A stretch of DNA of 33,036 nucleotides from Eubacterium sp. (GCA_017430325.1 JAFRNE010000024.1:1-33036); one strand, 5' to 3'. Shown: positions 23,840 to 32,650, counted from the first letter of the stretch. Notes: a model not told the origin generated them from the sequence alone. A program made the numbers and translations.

Positions 23840-24274
23840 ATGACAAAACAGACAGAAACATACAGTGAGAAAGAAACATTTGAATATGCGCGTGCACTTG
23901 CTGAGCAGGCAGTTCCGGGGCAGGTTTACTGCCTTAACGGAGAGCTTGGAGTGGGCAAGACCGTATTTGCGCAGGGCTTCGGAAAAGGACTCGGAATAGA
24001 CGAGCCCATCGTAAGTCCGACCTTTACGATACTTAAGGAATATGATGAGGGAAGACTGCCGCTTTACCATTTCGACGTTTACAGGATTGGTTCTTCGGAC
24101 GAGATGGAGGAGATCGGGTATTTTGATAAGATCAGCAGCGGCGATGGTGTCTGCCTCATTGAGTGGTCGGTGCTCATCGAGGATGTGATCCCGGAGGATG
24201 CGATCAGAATAGAAATAAAGAAGGACAGAGACAAAGGTTTTGATTATCGAACCATCGTGATCGATCAGGACTGA
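23840..24274 (+). CDS. tsaE: t6A biosynthesis ATPase TsaE
   Basis: A 144-residue P-loop ATPase of the TsaBDE complex that transfers threonylcarbamoyl to A37 of ANN-decoding tRNAs. Walker A GELGVGKT is at 34-41, then SPTFTILKEY, and HFDVYRIGS and IEWSVLIED, all hallmarks of YjeE/TsaE. I chose ATG 23840 because the family starts about 30 residues before the P-loop; the upstream frame to 23789 overlaps the duplicated 3' end of the previous gene. No strong ribosome binding site is visible, so translational coupling is likely. The 3' end is triplicated (24263-24309). Confidence 0.92.
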   Translation: MTKQTETYSEKETFEYARALAEQAVPGQVYCLNGELGVGKTVFAQGFGKGLGIDEPIVSPTFTILKEYDEGRLPLYHFDVYRIGSSDEMEEIGYFDKISSGDGVCLIEWSVLIEDVIPEDAIRIEIKKDRDKGFDYRTIVIDQD

Positions 24275-24309
24275 ATTTGATCAGGATTAAATAGATCAGG
24301 ATTGAAATC
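24263..24309 (+). repeat. Three 15-16 nt tandem copies covering the tsaE stop codon
   Basis: Units at 24263-24278, 24279-24293 and 24294-24309 each begin GATCAGGAC or GATCAGGAT followed by a stop triplet (TGA, TAA, TGA), so each copy spells Asp-Gln-Asp-stop. The first is the real tsaE end. Confidence 0.7.
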
Positions 24310-24387
24310 GAAAAGTTTGTGTTTGTTGAGGGGTACGTTAAAAATTGTGGGAAGTAGTTTGAGACTTTTGAAAAGGAGGGGAGAAGG

Positions 24388-25740
24388 TTGAAAATATCTG
24401 TAACGAGAAGAGGTTTATCAATTAGGAAGATAAACATCATAATGCTTATAATTGCAATTGTGGCTTCTGTAGCTCTTGTCGGATCGATGATGTGGACGAA
24501 GCATCTGTATCGAAAGACAAGAGGGATCACGCAGGATGCTCTTGAATGGCGAGGCGGCGTGCATCTGTTTATAGATGCGACCGACTATATGACGGAGCAG
24601 ATGCGAAGCTTTGTAATAACCGGAAAGAAGGATTACCTCGATAATTATATGACAGAGGTTAACGTTACAAAACGCAGGGATAAGGCCCTTGAAACAGTTA
24701 AAGAATATAAGTCGGATTCACCTGCCTACAAAGAGCTTTGTAAGGCGATGGAAGAGAAGACCGTGCTGATGGAGATGGAATATTATGCCGCAAGACTTAC
24801 GGTTGAAGCTTATGGCTATGATATTTCCACATTTCCTGATGAGATAAAGAATGTTGTGCTGAGTGAAGAGGATGCCGCATTATCGCAGGAGGAAAAGGAT
24901 AATGCTGCGGAGGGTATGCTTTTTGGTGAAGAATATCTGCATGCAAAGGATAGCATCGTTTTTAAAGCGCATGAATGTATAGATATGATGGAGGATGAGC
25001 TGATCACTGAACAGGCGGACCTGTCATCACAGCTGAAGACTCAGGTATTTATCGAGCATATACTTACATTTCTCTATATTGTCATAATGCTCTCGATAGT
25101 ATTTGTTAATAAGAAGCTTGTTATTGAGCCGCTCAAGAGGCTGGTCGGAAGGATCAGGGAAGGCCAGAATGCTGAAGAGGAAGGTGCTTACGAGATAAGA
25201 TTTGCAAGTAAGACATACAACCTCATTTACAATTCCGACGTTCAGAATAAAGAGAAGGTTTCGTATGACGCAACCCATGATAAGCTTACCGGTCTCTATA
25301 ACCGTGAAGGTTTTGATTTCCTTGGTAAGAATGTTGACATTGAAACAACATCGCTGCTTATCCTGAATGTGGATGATTATAAGAAAATTGTTGATGAAAA
25401 TGGTTCGGATTTTGGTGACAGGGTGCTTTACAGAGCTTCCGGTATCATCTTCAGGAGCTTCAGGTCTCAGGATTATATCTGTAGACTCGGTGAAGATGAA
25501 TTTGCGGTTATCATGATCAACTCCGGACCTGAGCATAAGGAACTTATCACCTCGAAGGTTGCAAGTATAAATAAACAGCTTTCCAAGGGAGGCGGCGAGC
25601 TGCCACCTGTTTCAGTAAGCGTTGGCGTTGCTTTTGGTGCAGGCAGGATAATCTTCTCGGATGTACTTAAGCAGGCTGATAAGGCACTTGAGAAAGCGAA
25701 GAGCAAAGGCAAAAATACGGTCGTATTTAGTGGCGACTGA
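24388..25740 (+). CDS. Membrane GGDEF-domain protein with degenerate active site and conserved I-site
   Basis: A 450-residue sensor-like protein. A TTG start follows AAAAGGAGGGG. A membrane segment at about 17-36, an extracytoplasmic helical domain (about 37-220, CHASE3-like in layout), a second segment at about 222-243 and a C-terminal GGDEF domain (about 285-450) are visible. The signature is GEDEF (368-372) instead of GGDEF/GGEEF, and the upstream substrate motif reads YKKIVDENGS where catalytic enzymes have FK-x-IND-x-x-GH. The inhibitory c-di-GMP site RxxD is intact as RSQD (359-362), exactly five residues before the signature. I infer a c-di-GMP sensor or weak cyclase rather than a standard diguanylate cyclase. 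It is inserted between tsaE and tsaB. Confidence 0.85.
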   Translation: MKISVTRRGLSIRKINIIMLIIAIVASVALVGSMMWTKHLYRKTRGITQDALEWRGGVHLFIDATDYMTEQMRSFVITGKKDYLDNYMTEVNVTKRRDKALETVKEYKSDSPAYKELCKAMEEKTVLMEMEYYAARLTVEAYGYDISTFPDEIKNVVLSEEDAALSQEEKDNAAEGMLFGEEYLHAKDSIVFKAHECIDMMEDELITEQADLSSQLKTQVFIEHILTFLYIVIMLSIVFVNKKLVIEPLKRLVGRIREGQNAEEEGAYEIRFASKTYNLIYNSDVQNKEKVSYDATHDKLTGLYNREGFDFLGKNVDIETTSLLILNVDDYKKIVDENGSDFGDRVLYRASGIIFRSFRSQDYICRLGEDEFAVIMINSGPEHKELITSKVASINKQLSKGGGELPPVSVSVGVAFGAGRIIFSDVLKQADKALEKAKSKGKNTVVFSGD

Positions 25741-25760
25741 TTGAAAGGCGGAATTAAATC

Positions 25761-26618
25761 TTGAAAATACTTGGTATCGACAGTTCAGGTATGACCGCGT
25801 CCGTGGCACTTGTCACGGACGCTGGTTTAGTGTCTGAATATACTGTAAATAATAAAAGAACACATTCGGAAACTCTGCTTCCCATGATCGATGAGATGCT
25901 GAGACTTGCGGGAACCGAGCCGGAGGAGCTTACGGCCATCGCTATCGCTTCGGGTCCGGGTTCCTTTACGGGACTTCGTATAGGTGCGGCAACTGCAAAG
26001 GGGCTTGCTCTTGCGCTTGATATTCCTATCATTCCGGTTCCTACATTGGAGGGCCAGGCCTACAATCTCGCAGGCGACAAGAGACTGGTTGTCTCTGTAA
26101 TGGACGCAAGAAGAAATGAGGTTTATGCCGGAGCATATCGTGTTCATGGCGAGACCGGTGAGAGAATTAATACGGCCGAAGAAGGTGTGTCGGAGACCGG
26201 AGCGGCAGAGATTAGTGCAGCGATCATTCCGGTACTTACCGAGGATGCACTTCCGGTTGTAGAGCTGTTCAGAAAGCTGAATGAGATCGGCGAAGAGGTT
26301 GTATTTGTCGGAGACGGTATTCCGGTTGTGAAGAAGATACTTGCGGAGATCAGCTCGGCTTCTGCCGGTGAAGCGATGGCTGAGAATAATGGTGACGGAG
26401 CTGTATCGGCTGAAAACAGCGGTGATGAGGCTGCGGGTCTCAAGGTTCCGTACAGCTTTGCACCTGCAAATAATGCAGCTCAGAGGGGAGCTTCTGTGGC
26501 GGTTCTCGGCGGTATTTATTTTGAAGAGGGAAAGGCGATAAATTCAGATGATTTTGCACCTGAATATCTCAGAAAGTCTCAGGCTGAAAGAGTAAGGGAC
26601 GAGAAATCGCAGGCGTAA
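25761..26618 (+). CDS. tsaB: t6A biosynthesis protein TsaB
   Basis: A 285-residue ASKHA-fold scaffold that pairs with TsaD in t6A formation. It shows ILGIDSSGMTASVALV at the start, ASGPGSFTGLRIGAATAKGLA at about 71-91, and DARRNEVYAGAY. The TTG start is 20 nt after the GGDEF stop, with AAAGGCGG upstream. A low-complexity Ala/Glu/Asn/Gly segment at about 198-230, rich in GDGAVSAENSGDEA, is an insertion relative to typical TsaB (about 230 residues). It is directly followed by rimI, as in many Firmicutes. Confidence 0.92.
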   Translation: MKILGIDSSGMTASVALVTDAGLVSEYTVNNKRTHSETLLPMIDEMLRLAGTEPEELTAIAIASGPGSFTGLRIGAATAKGLALALDIPIIPVPTLEGQAYNLAGDKRLVVSVMDARRNEVYAGAYRVHGETGERINTAEEGVSETGAAEISAAIIPVLTEDALPVVELFRKLNEIGEEVVFVGDGIPVVKKILAEISSASAGEAMAENNGDGAVSAENSGDEAAGLKVPYSFAPANNAAQRGASVAVLGGIYFEEGKAINSDDFAPEYLRKSQAERVRDEKSQA

Positions 26619-26694
26619 GAGTCTATGATAAAACGGTTTGAGTGGCAGTTCTGGCGGAATAAAACTGTGAGCGCGCAAAATAGGTGATTGAACG

Positions 26695-27156
26695 ATGTCT
26701 TTGATTGACGAAATTGCAGAGATTGAAAGTGAAATATTCAGTGACGCCTGGTCGGCCGAGCTGCTGAGAGACAGCTTCAGATACGATTACAATCATTATA
26801 TGGTTGTGACGGCGGACGGAGAAATGATCCCGGGGAGCAGCAGTACAGAGAAAACTGATGCAGAGGCCGGGGATGGTGAAGGGAATATCGCAGGCTATAT
26901 CATCTATTCGGAATCGGATGTATTTGAGCTGCAGAGGATTGCGGTGCGTGAGTCCGAGAGGAGAAAAGGACTGGCAGATCGTCTGATGAAGGCACTTTTA
27001 GAGGCGGTTGACGGAAGAGTCATCCTTGAGGTGAGATCGAAGAATGTTCCGGCGATCGGCCTGTACAATAAATATGGATTTAATAAGATAGGAGTCAGAA
27101 AGGAATACTACAGTGACCCTGTTGACGACGCGGTCATTATGGAATTGGTACGATAA
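26695..27156 (+). CDS. rimI: Ribosomal-protein-alanine N-acetyltransferase (RimI-like GNAT)
   Basis: A 153-residue GNAT acetyltransferase. RimI acetylates the N-terminal Ala of ribosomal protein S18. The acetyl-CoA loop RRKGLADRLM follows ELQRIAVRESE, and the C-terminal LYNKYGFNKIGVRKEYY is typical of RimI. A hydrophilic insert (about 43-65, with SSSTEKTDAEAGDGE) widens the beta3-beta4 region. ATG follows AGGTGA with 8 nt spacing. Position between tsaB and tsaD supports the RimI call over a generic GNAT. Confidence 0.85.
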   Translation: MSLIDEIAEIESEIFSDAWSAELLRDSFRYDYNHYMVVTADGEMIPGSSSTEKTDAEAGDGEGNIAGYIIYSESDVFELQRIAVRESERRKGLADRLMKALLEAVDGRVILEVRSKNVPAIGLYNKYGFNKIGVRKEYYSDPVDDAVIMELVR

Positions 27157-27159
27157 GCT

Positions 27160-29142
27160 ATGGTTAAAAGATTTAAGAAGATAAGTATGGTTCTTGCGCT
27201 CAGCATGATGCTTTCGCTTTCAGGCTGCGGAGCTAAGGACAAATATAAAACTGATACAGAGACGACACATCATACAGAGGCTACGGAGGATAGTACAGCT
27301 GATACCGCCGATACGTCGGATACCATAGGCGCTACTACTGAAGGTGATACGTCGACTACCGCAGATACAACAGAAGGCGATACTTCAACGACCACCGAGG
27401 CTGCTACTGTGGAAGTAAAGCCTGGGGAGAAATATCTTCAGTATGCAAATATGGCTCCTGAAGAAATAACAGCGAGCCTTACCATCGAGCAGAAGGCTGC
27501 ACAGATGGTGCTCCCTGCCATTCAGTATACTAAGACTTCGGAAATGCAGAAGAACTGCTACGGAGGAGTTCTTTCACAGAAGAATCACCTGGCCTATGAT
27601 GAGTGGCAGGTGACTGTTGATGCATTTCAGAAGGCGGCCCTCAATTCGGATGCGGGCATTCCTTTTATCTATGGACAGGACGATGTTCACGGAGTTAATT
27701 ACTGTCTGAACACGGTTATATTTCCGCATAATATAGGTATGGGCGCGGCGAACGATCCTGAGCTTATGTATCAGGTGGGACTTATCACCGCGGACGAGGC
27801 AAAGCTCTGCCATATGCTCTGGAACTATTCACCTTGCGTTGCGCAGTCAGTGGATCCACGCTGGGGCAGAACCTACGAAAGTTATGGTTCAAATCTTGAG
27901 ATCATCACAAATCTCAGCACTTCATATTCAAAGGGACTTATCGACGGCGGACTTATCGTATGCGCAAAGCATTATCTTGCTGACGGAAATGTAAAATACG
28001 GTACCGGCGAGAATTCTGATGTTTCGCGTCTCATCGACCGAGGCGATGCGCAACTCAGTGATGCCGAGATAAAGGAGCTTCTCGATGTTTATCAGGCGCT
28101 TATCGACAGCGGTGTGCAGACTATCATGATCAGCCATTCATCACTTAACGGCGTGAAGATGCATGAGAACGGTGAATACATCATGAAGCTTAAGAACGAG
28201 ATGGGCTTCACCGGCTTTATCGTCAGCGACTGGAATTCGGTTCAGAATACATCAGCTTCTGATTACTACACTCAGGTTGTTAACGCAGTTAACGCAGGCA
28301 TAGATATGTTCATGGAGGTTGAGAGCTTCGATGTGGTGAAGGGTATCATCATGGACGCAGTGAAGAAGGGTGATATTTCCGAGGAGAGAGTTAACGATGC
28401 GGTTACAAGGATCATCAGGGTTAAGCAGAACGCAGGCGTCATCGCTGATCCTTACTGCAAAGATATGAAGAATGTCCAGAGCGTGACCGGTTCGGCTGAT
28501 TATCGCGAGGTTGCCGAGAAGTGCGTTGAGGAAAGTCTTGTACTTGTAAAGAATGAGAATAATGTCCTGCCATTCAAACAGGGTACGAAAATATATGTGA
28601 CAGGTCCTGCGGCTGACAATGCAAGAGTACAGTGCGGCGGCTGGACAGTGGATTGGAACGGCAGTCCGGACAAGGATATTCCGGGAGTGACGACGATCCT
28701 TGACGGCTTCAAGTCGCTCAGTGACAAATACGGTGTTGAGATCATCACAGACGAGAGCCGTGCAGGCGAAGCAGATGTTGTTCTTCTTGTTGTGGGCGAG
28801 CAGTCATATGCTGAGTGGAACGGCGATACATCTGATCTGGAGCTTTGCGGAATGCTCGGTCTCAGCGGTAACAGCGATGCAATCGCAAATGCCAAGGCGC
28901 TGGGCAAGCCTATAGTTGCCTGCATAGTTGCCGGAAGAAATGTGATAATTGATAAATACGTTAATGACTGGGATGCAGTAGTCATGTGCTATCTTCCGGG
29001 TTCTGAGGGACAGGGCGTTGCAAAGGTTCTCTGCGGTGAGGCATCCTTTAGAGGAAAGCTTCCAAGCCCATGGTATTCTTCACTTGATCAGATTCCGGGT
29101 GGAACACCTTGGCTCGAGCAGGGCTTCGGACTTACTTACTAA
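27160..29142 (+). CDS. Glycoside hydrolase family 3 lipoprotein (beta-glucosidase-like)
   Basis: A 660-residue surface lipoprotein. The lipobox LSGC with Cys23 is followed by a Thr/Glu/Asp-rich linker (about 24-90) containing repeated TEGDTSTT units. The catalytic barrel (about 100-420) shows GIPFIYGQDDVHG, DPRWGRTYESYG, AKHYLADG and the nucleophile Asp357 in VSDWNSVQ. The C-terminal GH3 domain (about 440-655) has SLVLVKNENNVLPF and VLLVVGEQSYAEW. The overall pattern is that of exo-acting beta-glucosidases or glucan exohydrolases, not NagZ. It begins 3 nt after rimI without a strong ribosome binding site, so it is likely translated by coupling. A carbohydrate enzyme is odd inside a tRNA-modification cluster. 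Confidence 0.88.
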   Translation: MVKRFKKISMVLALSMMLSLSGCGAKDKYKTDTETTHHTEATEDSTADTADTSDTIGATTEGDTSTTADTTEGDTSTTTEAATVEVKPGEKYLQYANMAPEEITASLTIEQKAAQMVLPAIQYTKTSEMQKNCYGGVLSQKNHLAYDEWQVTVDAFQKAALNSDAGIPFIYGQDDVHGVNYCLNTVIFPHNIGMGAANDPELMYQVGLITADEAKLCHMLWNYSPCVAQSVDPRWGRTYESYGSNLEIITNLSTSYSKGLIDGGLIVCAKHYLADGNVKYGTGENSDVSRLIDRGDAQLSDAEIKELLDVYQALIDSGVQTIMISHSSLNGVKMHENGEYIMKLKNEMGFTGFIVSDWNSVQNTSASDYYTQVVNAVNAGIDMFMEVESFDVVKGIIMDAVKKGDISEERVNDAVTRIIRVKQNAGVIADPYCKDMKNVQSVTGSADYREVAEKCVEESLVLVKNENNVLPFKQGTKIYVTGPAADNARVQCGGWTVDWNGSPDKDIPGVTTILDGFKSLSDKYGVEIITDESRAGEADVVLLVVGEQSYAEWNGDTSDLELCGMLGLSGNSDAIANAKALGKPIVACIVAGRNVIIDKYVNDWDAVVMCYLPGSEGQGVAKVLCGEASFRGKLPSPWYSSLDQIPGGTPWLEQGFGLTY

Positions 29143-29144
29143 TT

Positions 29145-29161
29145 CCGCTGACTTACAGCGG
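29145..29161 (+). other. Small hairpin after the GH3 gene
   Basis: CCGCTG (29145-29150) and CAGCGG (29156-29161) form a 6-bp stem 2 nt after the stop codon. No T-run follows, so it is more likely an mRNA stabiliser or processing point than a terminator. Confidence 0.35.
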
Positions 29162-29173
29162 GATATTTGGCCG

Positions 29174-29191
29174 GATCATCCGGTGCTAAAC
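29174..29191 (+). repeat. 18-bp element shared with the ispD leader
   Basis: GATCATCCGGTGCTAAAC here matches GATGATCCGGTGTTAAAC at 31255-31272 in 16 of 18 positions. Both lie in short intergenic gaps, 28 and 50 nt upstream of a start codon. Confidence 0.5.
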
Positions 29192-29219
29192 ATATTTAAC
29201 AGAAACAGGAGATTTATAA

Positions 29220-30137
29220 ATGCTGGATATCTGCCTTCTTGGCACGGGCGGTATGATGCCCCTTCCTTACAGATTTTTAACTTCATTAATGGTCAGATAC
29301 AACGGACACAGTGTTATGATAGACTGCGGCGAGGCGACACAGATAAGTGTCAGGCTGCAGGGCTGGAGCTTCAAGGATATCGATGTTTTGATGATAACGC
29401 ATTTTCACGCGGATCATATCAGCGGTCTTCCGGGACTGCTTCTTGCTATGGGAAATGCGGACAGGACAGAACCGCTCACCATCATCGGCCCGAAAAATAT
29501 CAAGAAGGTCGTTGATTCACTGAGGGTCATCGCACCGGAGCTTCCGTTTACGATCAATTGTATCGAGATAAACGGCGCCGAGCAGGTATTTAATATGTTC
29601 GGCCTCAGGCTGAAGGCCTTTAAGCTGAATCATAATATCCTCTGTTACGGTTACAGCATCGAGCTGGACCGTAAGGGACGCTTCAATCCGGAGGCGGCCA
29701 AGGCGTTGGAAATACCTGTCCAGCTCTGGAGGGTTCTTCAGAATGGCGAGGATGTTACCGTTGACGGCAGGACCTTCACCAGCGATATGGTCATGGGGGA
29801 GGACAGAAAGGGACTTAAGGTAACCTACTGCACCGATACACGTCCGATCGCTTCCATAGTTGAGGCGGCAAAGGGCTCAGACCTTTTTATCTGCGAGGGA
29901 ATGTACGGAGAGAATGATGAGGAGACCCTTGCAAAAGCGAAGTCCAAGAAGCATATGACTATGCTTGAAGCAGCGGGGCTTGCTAAGGAAGCAGGAGTTG
30001 AGGAACTGTGGCTTACGCATTTCTCACCATCCATGAATAAGCCGAAGCTTTTCATGGAAGTGGTTAAGGAAGTATTTCCAAATACAATAATAGGGAAGGA
30101 CAGGATCTCGAAGGAACTGAATTTCCCGGATGAGTGA
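29220..30137 (+). CDS. rnz: Ribonuclease Z
   Basis: A 305-residue metallo-beta-lactamase-fold endonuclease that cuts tRNA precursors 3' of the discriminator base, needed for tRNAs without encoded CCA such as the one in this window. The metal motif HFHADH is at 61-66, with MIDCGEATQ before it, TYCTDTRP and AKSKKHMTMLEAA in the middle, and LTHFSPSMNKP near the end, all typical of RNase Z. The start follows CAGGAG with about 10 nt spacing. It sits between GH3 and tsaD. Confidence 0.92.
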   Translation: MLDICLLGTGGMMPLPYRFLTSLMVRYNGHSVMIDCGEATQISVRLQGWSFKDIDVLMITHFHADHISGLPGLLLAMGNADRTEPLTIIGPKNIKKVVDSLRVIAPELPFTINCIEINGAEQVFNMFGLRLKAFKLNHNILCYGYSIELDRKGRFNPEAAKALEIPVQLWRVLQNGEDVTVDGRTFTSDMVMGEDRKGLKVTYCTDTRPIASIVEAAKGSDLFICEGMYGENDEETLAKAKSKKHMTMLEAAGLAKEAGVEELWLTHFSPSMNKPKLFMEVVKEVFPNTIIGKDRISKELNFPDE

Positions 30138-30223
30138 TCGTGCTCATTGTGATCGTTAAGGATATTTTTGTTGACAAAAGACCGGCAGATAAGTGCTGAA
30201 ATATAATAAAGAAGAGTGAAAAT

Positions 30224-31243
30224 ATGGAAGACGTTGTAATACTCGGAATTGAATCATCCTGCGATGAAACGGCAGCGGCAGTTGTGGTGAACGGACGTGA
30301 TGTGCGCTCGAACGTTATCTACTCCCAGGTTCCGCTCCATACACTGTACGGAGGAGTTGTTCCGGAAATAGCTTCAAGGAAGCATATCGAAAAAGTTAAT
30401 CAGGTTATCAGGAAGGCACTTTCCGATGCGGAAATGTCGTGGGAGGACATCACCGCCATAGCAGTTACCTACGGACCGGGGCTCGTGGGCCCCCTCCTTG
30501 TGGGAGTCGGCGCAGCCAAGGCCATAAGTTATGCGAAGAAGATCCCTCTTGTGGGAGTGCATCATATTGAAGGACATATTTCCGCAAATTATATCGAGAA
30601 TAAAGATCTGGAGCCGCCTTTCATGTGCCTTGTGGCATCCGGCGGACATTCACATATAGTTAAATGCACGGATTATGGAAAATACGAGATCATCGGACGC
30701 ACAAGAGACGATGCGGCAGGTGAGGCCTTCGATAAGGTTGCCCGCGCCATCGGACTTGGCTATCCGGGTGGACCGAAGGTTGATAAGCTGGCGAAGGAGG
30801 GGGACCCGAATGCTATCGAGTTCCCGAAGTCGCATTTTGCAGATTCGCCTTATGATTTCTCCTTCAGTGGAATCAAGTCAGCAGTTCTCAATTACCTTAA
30901 CAGCTGTGAGATGAAGGGGATCGAAGTTAATCGTGCGGATGTTGCGGCATCCTTCCAGAAGGCGGTTATCGAGGTACTTACCGAGCATACCATCATGGCG
31001 GCTAAGGATTTCGGCTGCGATAAGCTTGCGCTTGCCGGCGGTGTTGCGGCTAACAGCTCCCTCAGAGAATATATGAGAAGTGAGGCAGAGAAGGCCGGAA
31101 TAGCATTTTACAATCCGTCCCTCATCTTCTGCACAGACAATGCAGCAATGATAGGTGCGGCAGGATATTATGATTATATGCGTGGTATCCGCGATGACTA
31201 CAGTCTGAATGCGGTACCGAACCTGAAGATCGGCAGCAGGTAA
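30224..31243 (+). CDS. tsaD: tRNA N6-adenosine threonylcarbamoyltransferase TsaD
   Basis: A 339-residue ASKHA-fold enzyme that moves the threonylcarbamoyl group from its AMP adduct to A37 of tRNA, with TsaB and TsaE. Seen are [15 protein letters not shown] at the start, the Fe/Zn ligands His114 and His118 in [32 protein letters not shown], and the late [13 protein letters not shown] and [15 protein letters not shown]. The length is standard. The ATG is preceded by AGAAGAG. With sua5, tsaE and tsaB it completes the bacterial t6A set. Confidence 0.96.
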   Translation: MEDVVILGIESSCDETAAAVVVNGRDVRSNVIYSQVPLHTLYGGVVPEIASRKHIEKVNQVIRKALSDAEMSWEDITAIAVTYGPGLVGPLLVGVGAAKAISYAKKIPLVGVHHIEGHISANYIENKDLEPPFMCLVASGGHSHIVKCTDYGKYEIIGRTRDDAAGEAFDKVARAIGLGYPGGPKVDKLAKEGDPNAIEFPKSHFADSPYDFSFSGIKSAVLNYLNSCEMKGIEVNRADVAASFQKAVIEVLTEHTIMAAKDFGCDKLALAGGVAANSSLREYMRSEAEKAGIAFYNPSLIFCTDNAAMIGAAGYYDYMRGIRDDYSLNAVPNLKIGSR

Positions 31244-31254
31244 TATATAGTGAG

Positions 31255-31278
31255 GATGATCCGGTGTTAAACGGATCC
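31255..31278 (+). repeat. Second copy of the 18-bp element, forming a small hairpin
   Basis: GATGATCCGGTGTTAAAC (31255-31272) repeats the element upstream of rnz. Here GATCCG (31258-31263) can pair with CGGATC (31272-31277), placing most of the element in a hairpin. Confidence 0.45.
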
Positions 31279-31322
31279 TGTCGGAATGATCGTATGATGA
31301 CAGATAATACAAGAGGAGAAAC

Positions 31323-32066
31323 ATGGTTTCAGCAATAGTCCTGGCGGCGGGCAGCGGCAGCCGCATGAAAAGTGATAAAGCAAAGCAGTTTATGGAGATA
31401 AATGGAAGACCTCTTATTTATTATGCCCTCAAGGTATTTGAGGCGAGCATAGTTGATGAGATAATTCTCGTGACCAGACAGCAGGACATAAATATTATGC
31501 GTGAGGACATCGTGAAGAAATACTCCTTCACTAAGGTTCGACGCGTTGTTGCAGGCGGCAAGGAGCGATATGATTCCGTGGAGAACGGACTGAAGGCCTG
31601 CGATAAGAGAAGCAATATCATCATGATCCACGATGGTGCCAGACCTTTCGTTACAAATGCGATGATACTTTCCTCTATTTCCGAGGTGAGACGCTGCAAG
31701 GCATGTACAGTTGGTATGCCTGTAAAGGACACCATTAAGGTTGTCGACGAAGAGGGCTTCGGCATCGAAACACCTGACAGAAGTACTCTCTACCAGATCC
31801 AGACACCGCAGACCTTTGACAGGAAGATCCTCACGGAAGCCTACAGCAGGATGCGCGCTGACCTGGCAGATATCCGTGCTAACGGTGCCGGCAGCAAAGG
31901 CGGCGCAAAAGATAACGGTGCCGGCAGAGTGAACATCACAGATGACACTATGCTCGTGGAGCATTATCTTGATATAAAGTCTAAGATCGTTGAGGGAAGC
32001 TACAACAATATTAAAGTAACTACGCCGGAGGATATCGGTTTCGCCGAGGCGATACTCAGAAGCTGA
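31323..32066 (+). CDS. ispD: 2-C-methyl-D-erythritol 4-phosphate cytidylyltransferase
   Basis: A 247-residue cytidylyltransferase that joins MEP and CTP in the non-mevalonate isoprenoid pathway. The N-terminal nucleotide-binding loop VLAAGSGSRMKSDKAKQF is intact, followed by GKERYDSVENGL, IHDGARPFVT, VKDTIKVVD, QTPQTFDRKIL and a C-terminal IKVTTPEDIGFAEAIL. An insert at about 183-205 (Gly/Ala/Asn-rich, with NGAGSKGGAKDNGAG) interrupts the usual ITDDTMLVE approach and is unusual. AAGAGGAGAAAC directly precedes the ATG. It ends the forward run. Confidence 0.94.
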   Translation: MVSAIVLAAGSGSRMKSDKAKQFMEINGRPLIYYALKVFEASIVDEIILVTRQQDINIMREDIVKKYSFTKVRRVVAGGKERYDSVENGLKACDKRSNIIMIHDGARPFVTNAMILSSISEVRRCKACTVGMPVKDTIKVVDEEGFGIETPDRSTLYQIQTPQTFDRKILTEAYSRMRADLADIRANGAGSKGGAKDNGAGRVNITDDTMLVEHYLDIKSKIVEGSYNNIKVTTPEDIGFAEAILRS

Positions 32067-32462
32067 TACTGATATTACTTCTGGCCTACCTCGTTATGAA
32101 GGCTGTTACGGCTTTGTGGGACGAGGCAGGAAGGAGCGTATCATATACATTCGCGAGTTCAATAAGGGCAAATGTGTCGCGGTCTATCTGATCGCAATCC
32201 CTTTATTCTTCATAGGTTACAACTATGTCCATGGGGGACACGGCGCAGCTATCAGACGCGGTGCAGGCGACATCAATTCGAGAGCTTATAATATGGCTTA
32301 TCAGGAGAGCCTCAGATGGAATGCAATATGATGAGCTGCGGAATAGTGCCGGCTGATAAGGATACCATACTGAATGAGAAGGACAGCCGCGGATGTTTTA
32401 CCAACGGCAACAGCTACGAAGAATGCCATCACGGAAACCTGACTGACTTCGATGGGCTATGA
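32067..32462 (+). pseudogene. Possible decayed gene downstream of ispD
   Basis: Protein-like text appears in three frames in turn. About 32069-32190 reads LLLAYLVMKAVTALWDEAG. 32116-32331 (GTG start, no clear ribosome binding site) reads a 71-residue frame with a membrane-like AVYLIAIPLFFIGYNYV and ends YQESLRWNAI. 32328-32462 opens ATG-ATG and reads MSCGIVPADKDTILNEKDS with four Cys in 44 residues. Base composition matches the upstream core genes. It may be one gene broken by frameshifts, or three small ORFs. The family is not recognised. Confidence 0.3.
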
Positions 32463-32579
32463 TATTTATAGGACTAAATAGGGTTAAATAAGTCAAAAAA
32501 CACAAAATATGACTACTATATAATAGAAGAAACGCAAGATATTCTGCTTGAAAAATCAAAGCGAAAAATTTATTGCAAA

Positions 32580-32618
32580 TGCCCCGAAAAGCACGAAAAT
32601 ATACGGTTTTTCGGGGCA
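32580..32618. terminator. Hairpin between the ispD run and the tRNA gene
   Basis: TGCCCCGAAAA (32580-32590) pairs perfectly with TTTTCGGGGCA (32608-32618) around a 17-nt loop. On the plus strand it is followed by AAAAAATTTTTCG, so the T-run is delayed; on the minus strand TTTGCAATAAATTTTT follows. It probably isolates the upstream transcription from the tRNA promoter. Confidence 0.55.
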
Positions 32619-32650
32619 AAAAATTTTTCGAAAAAAAGCAAAAAAAACTG

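Noticed and set aside
30171..30207. TTGACA and TATAAT before tsaD
   Set aside because: The spacer is 25 nt, too long for a sigma-A promoter; each box lacks a proper partner.
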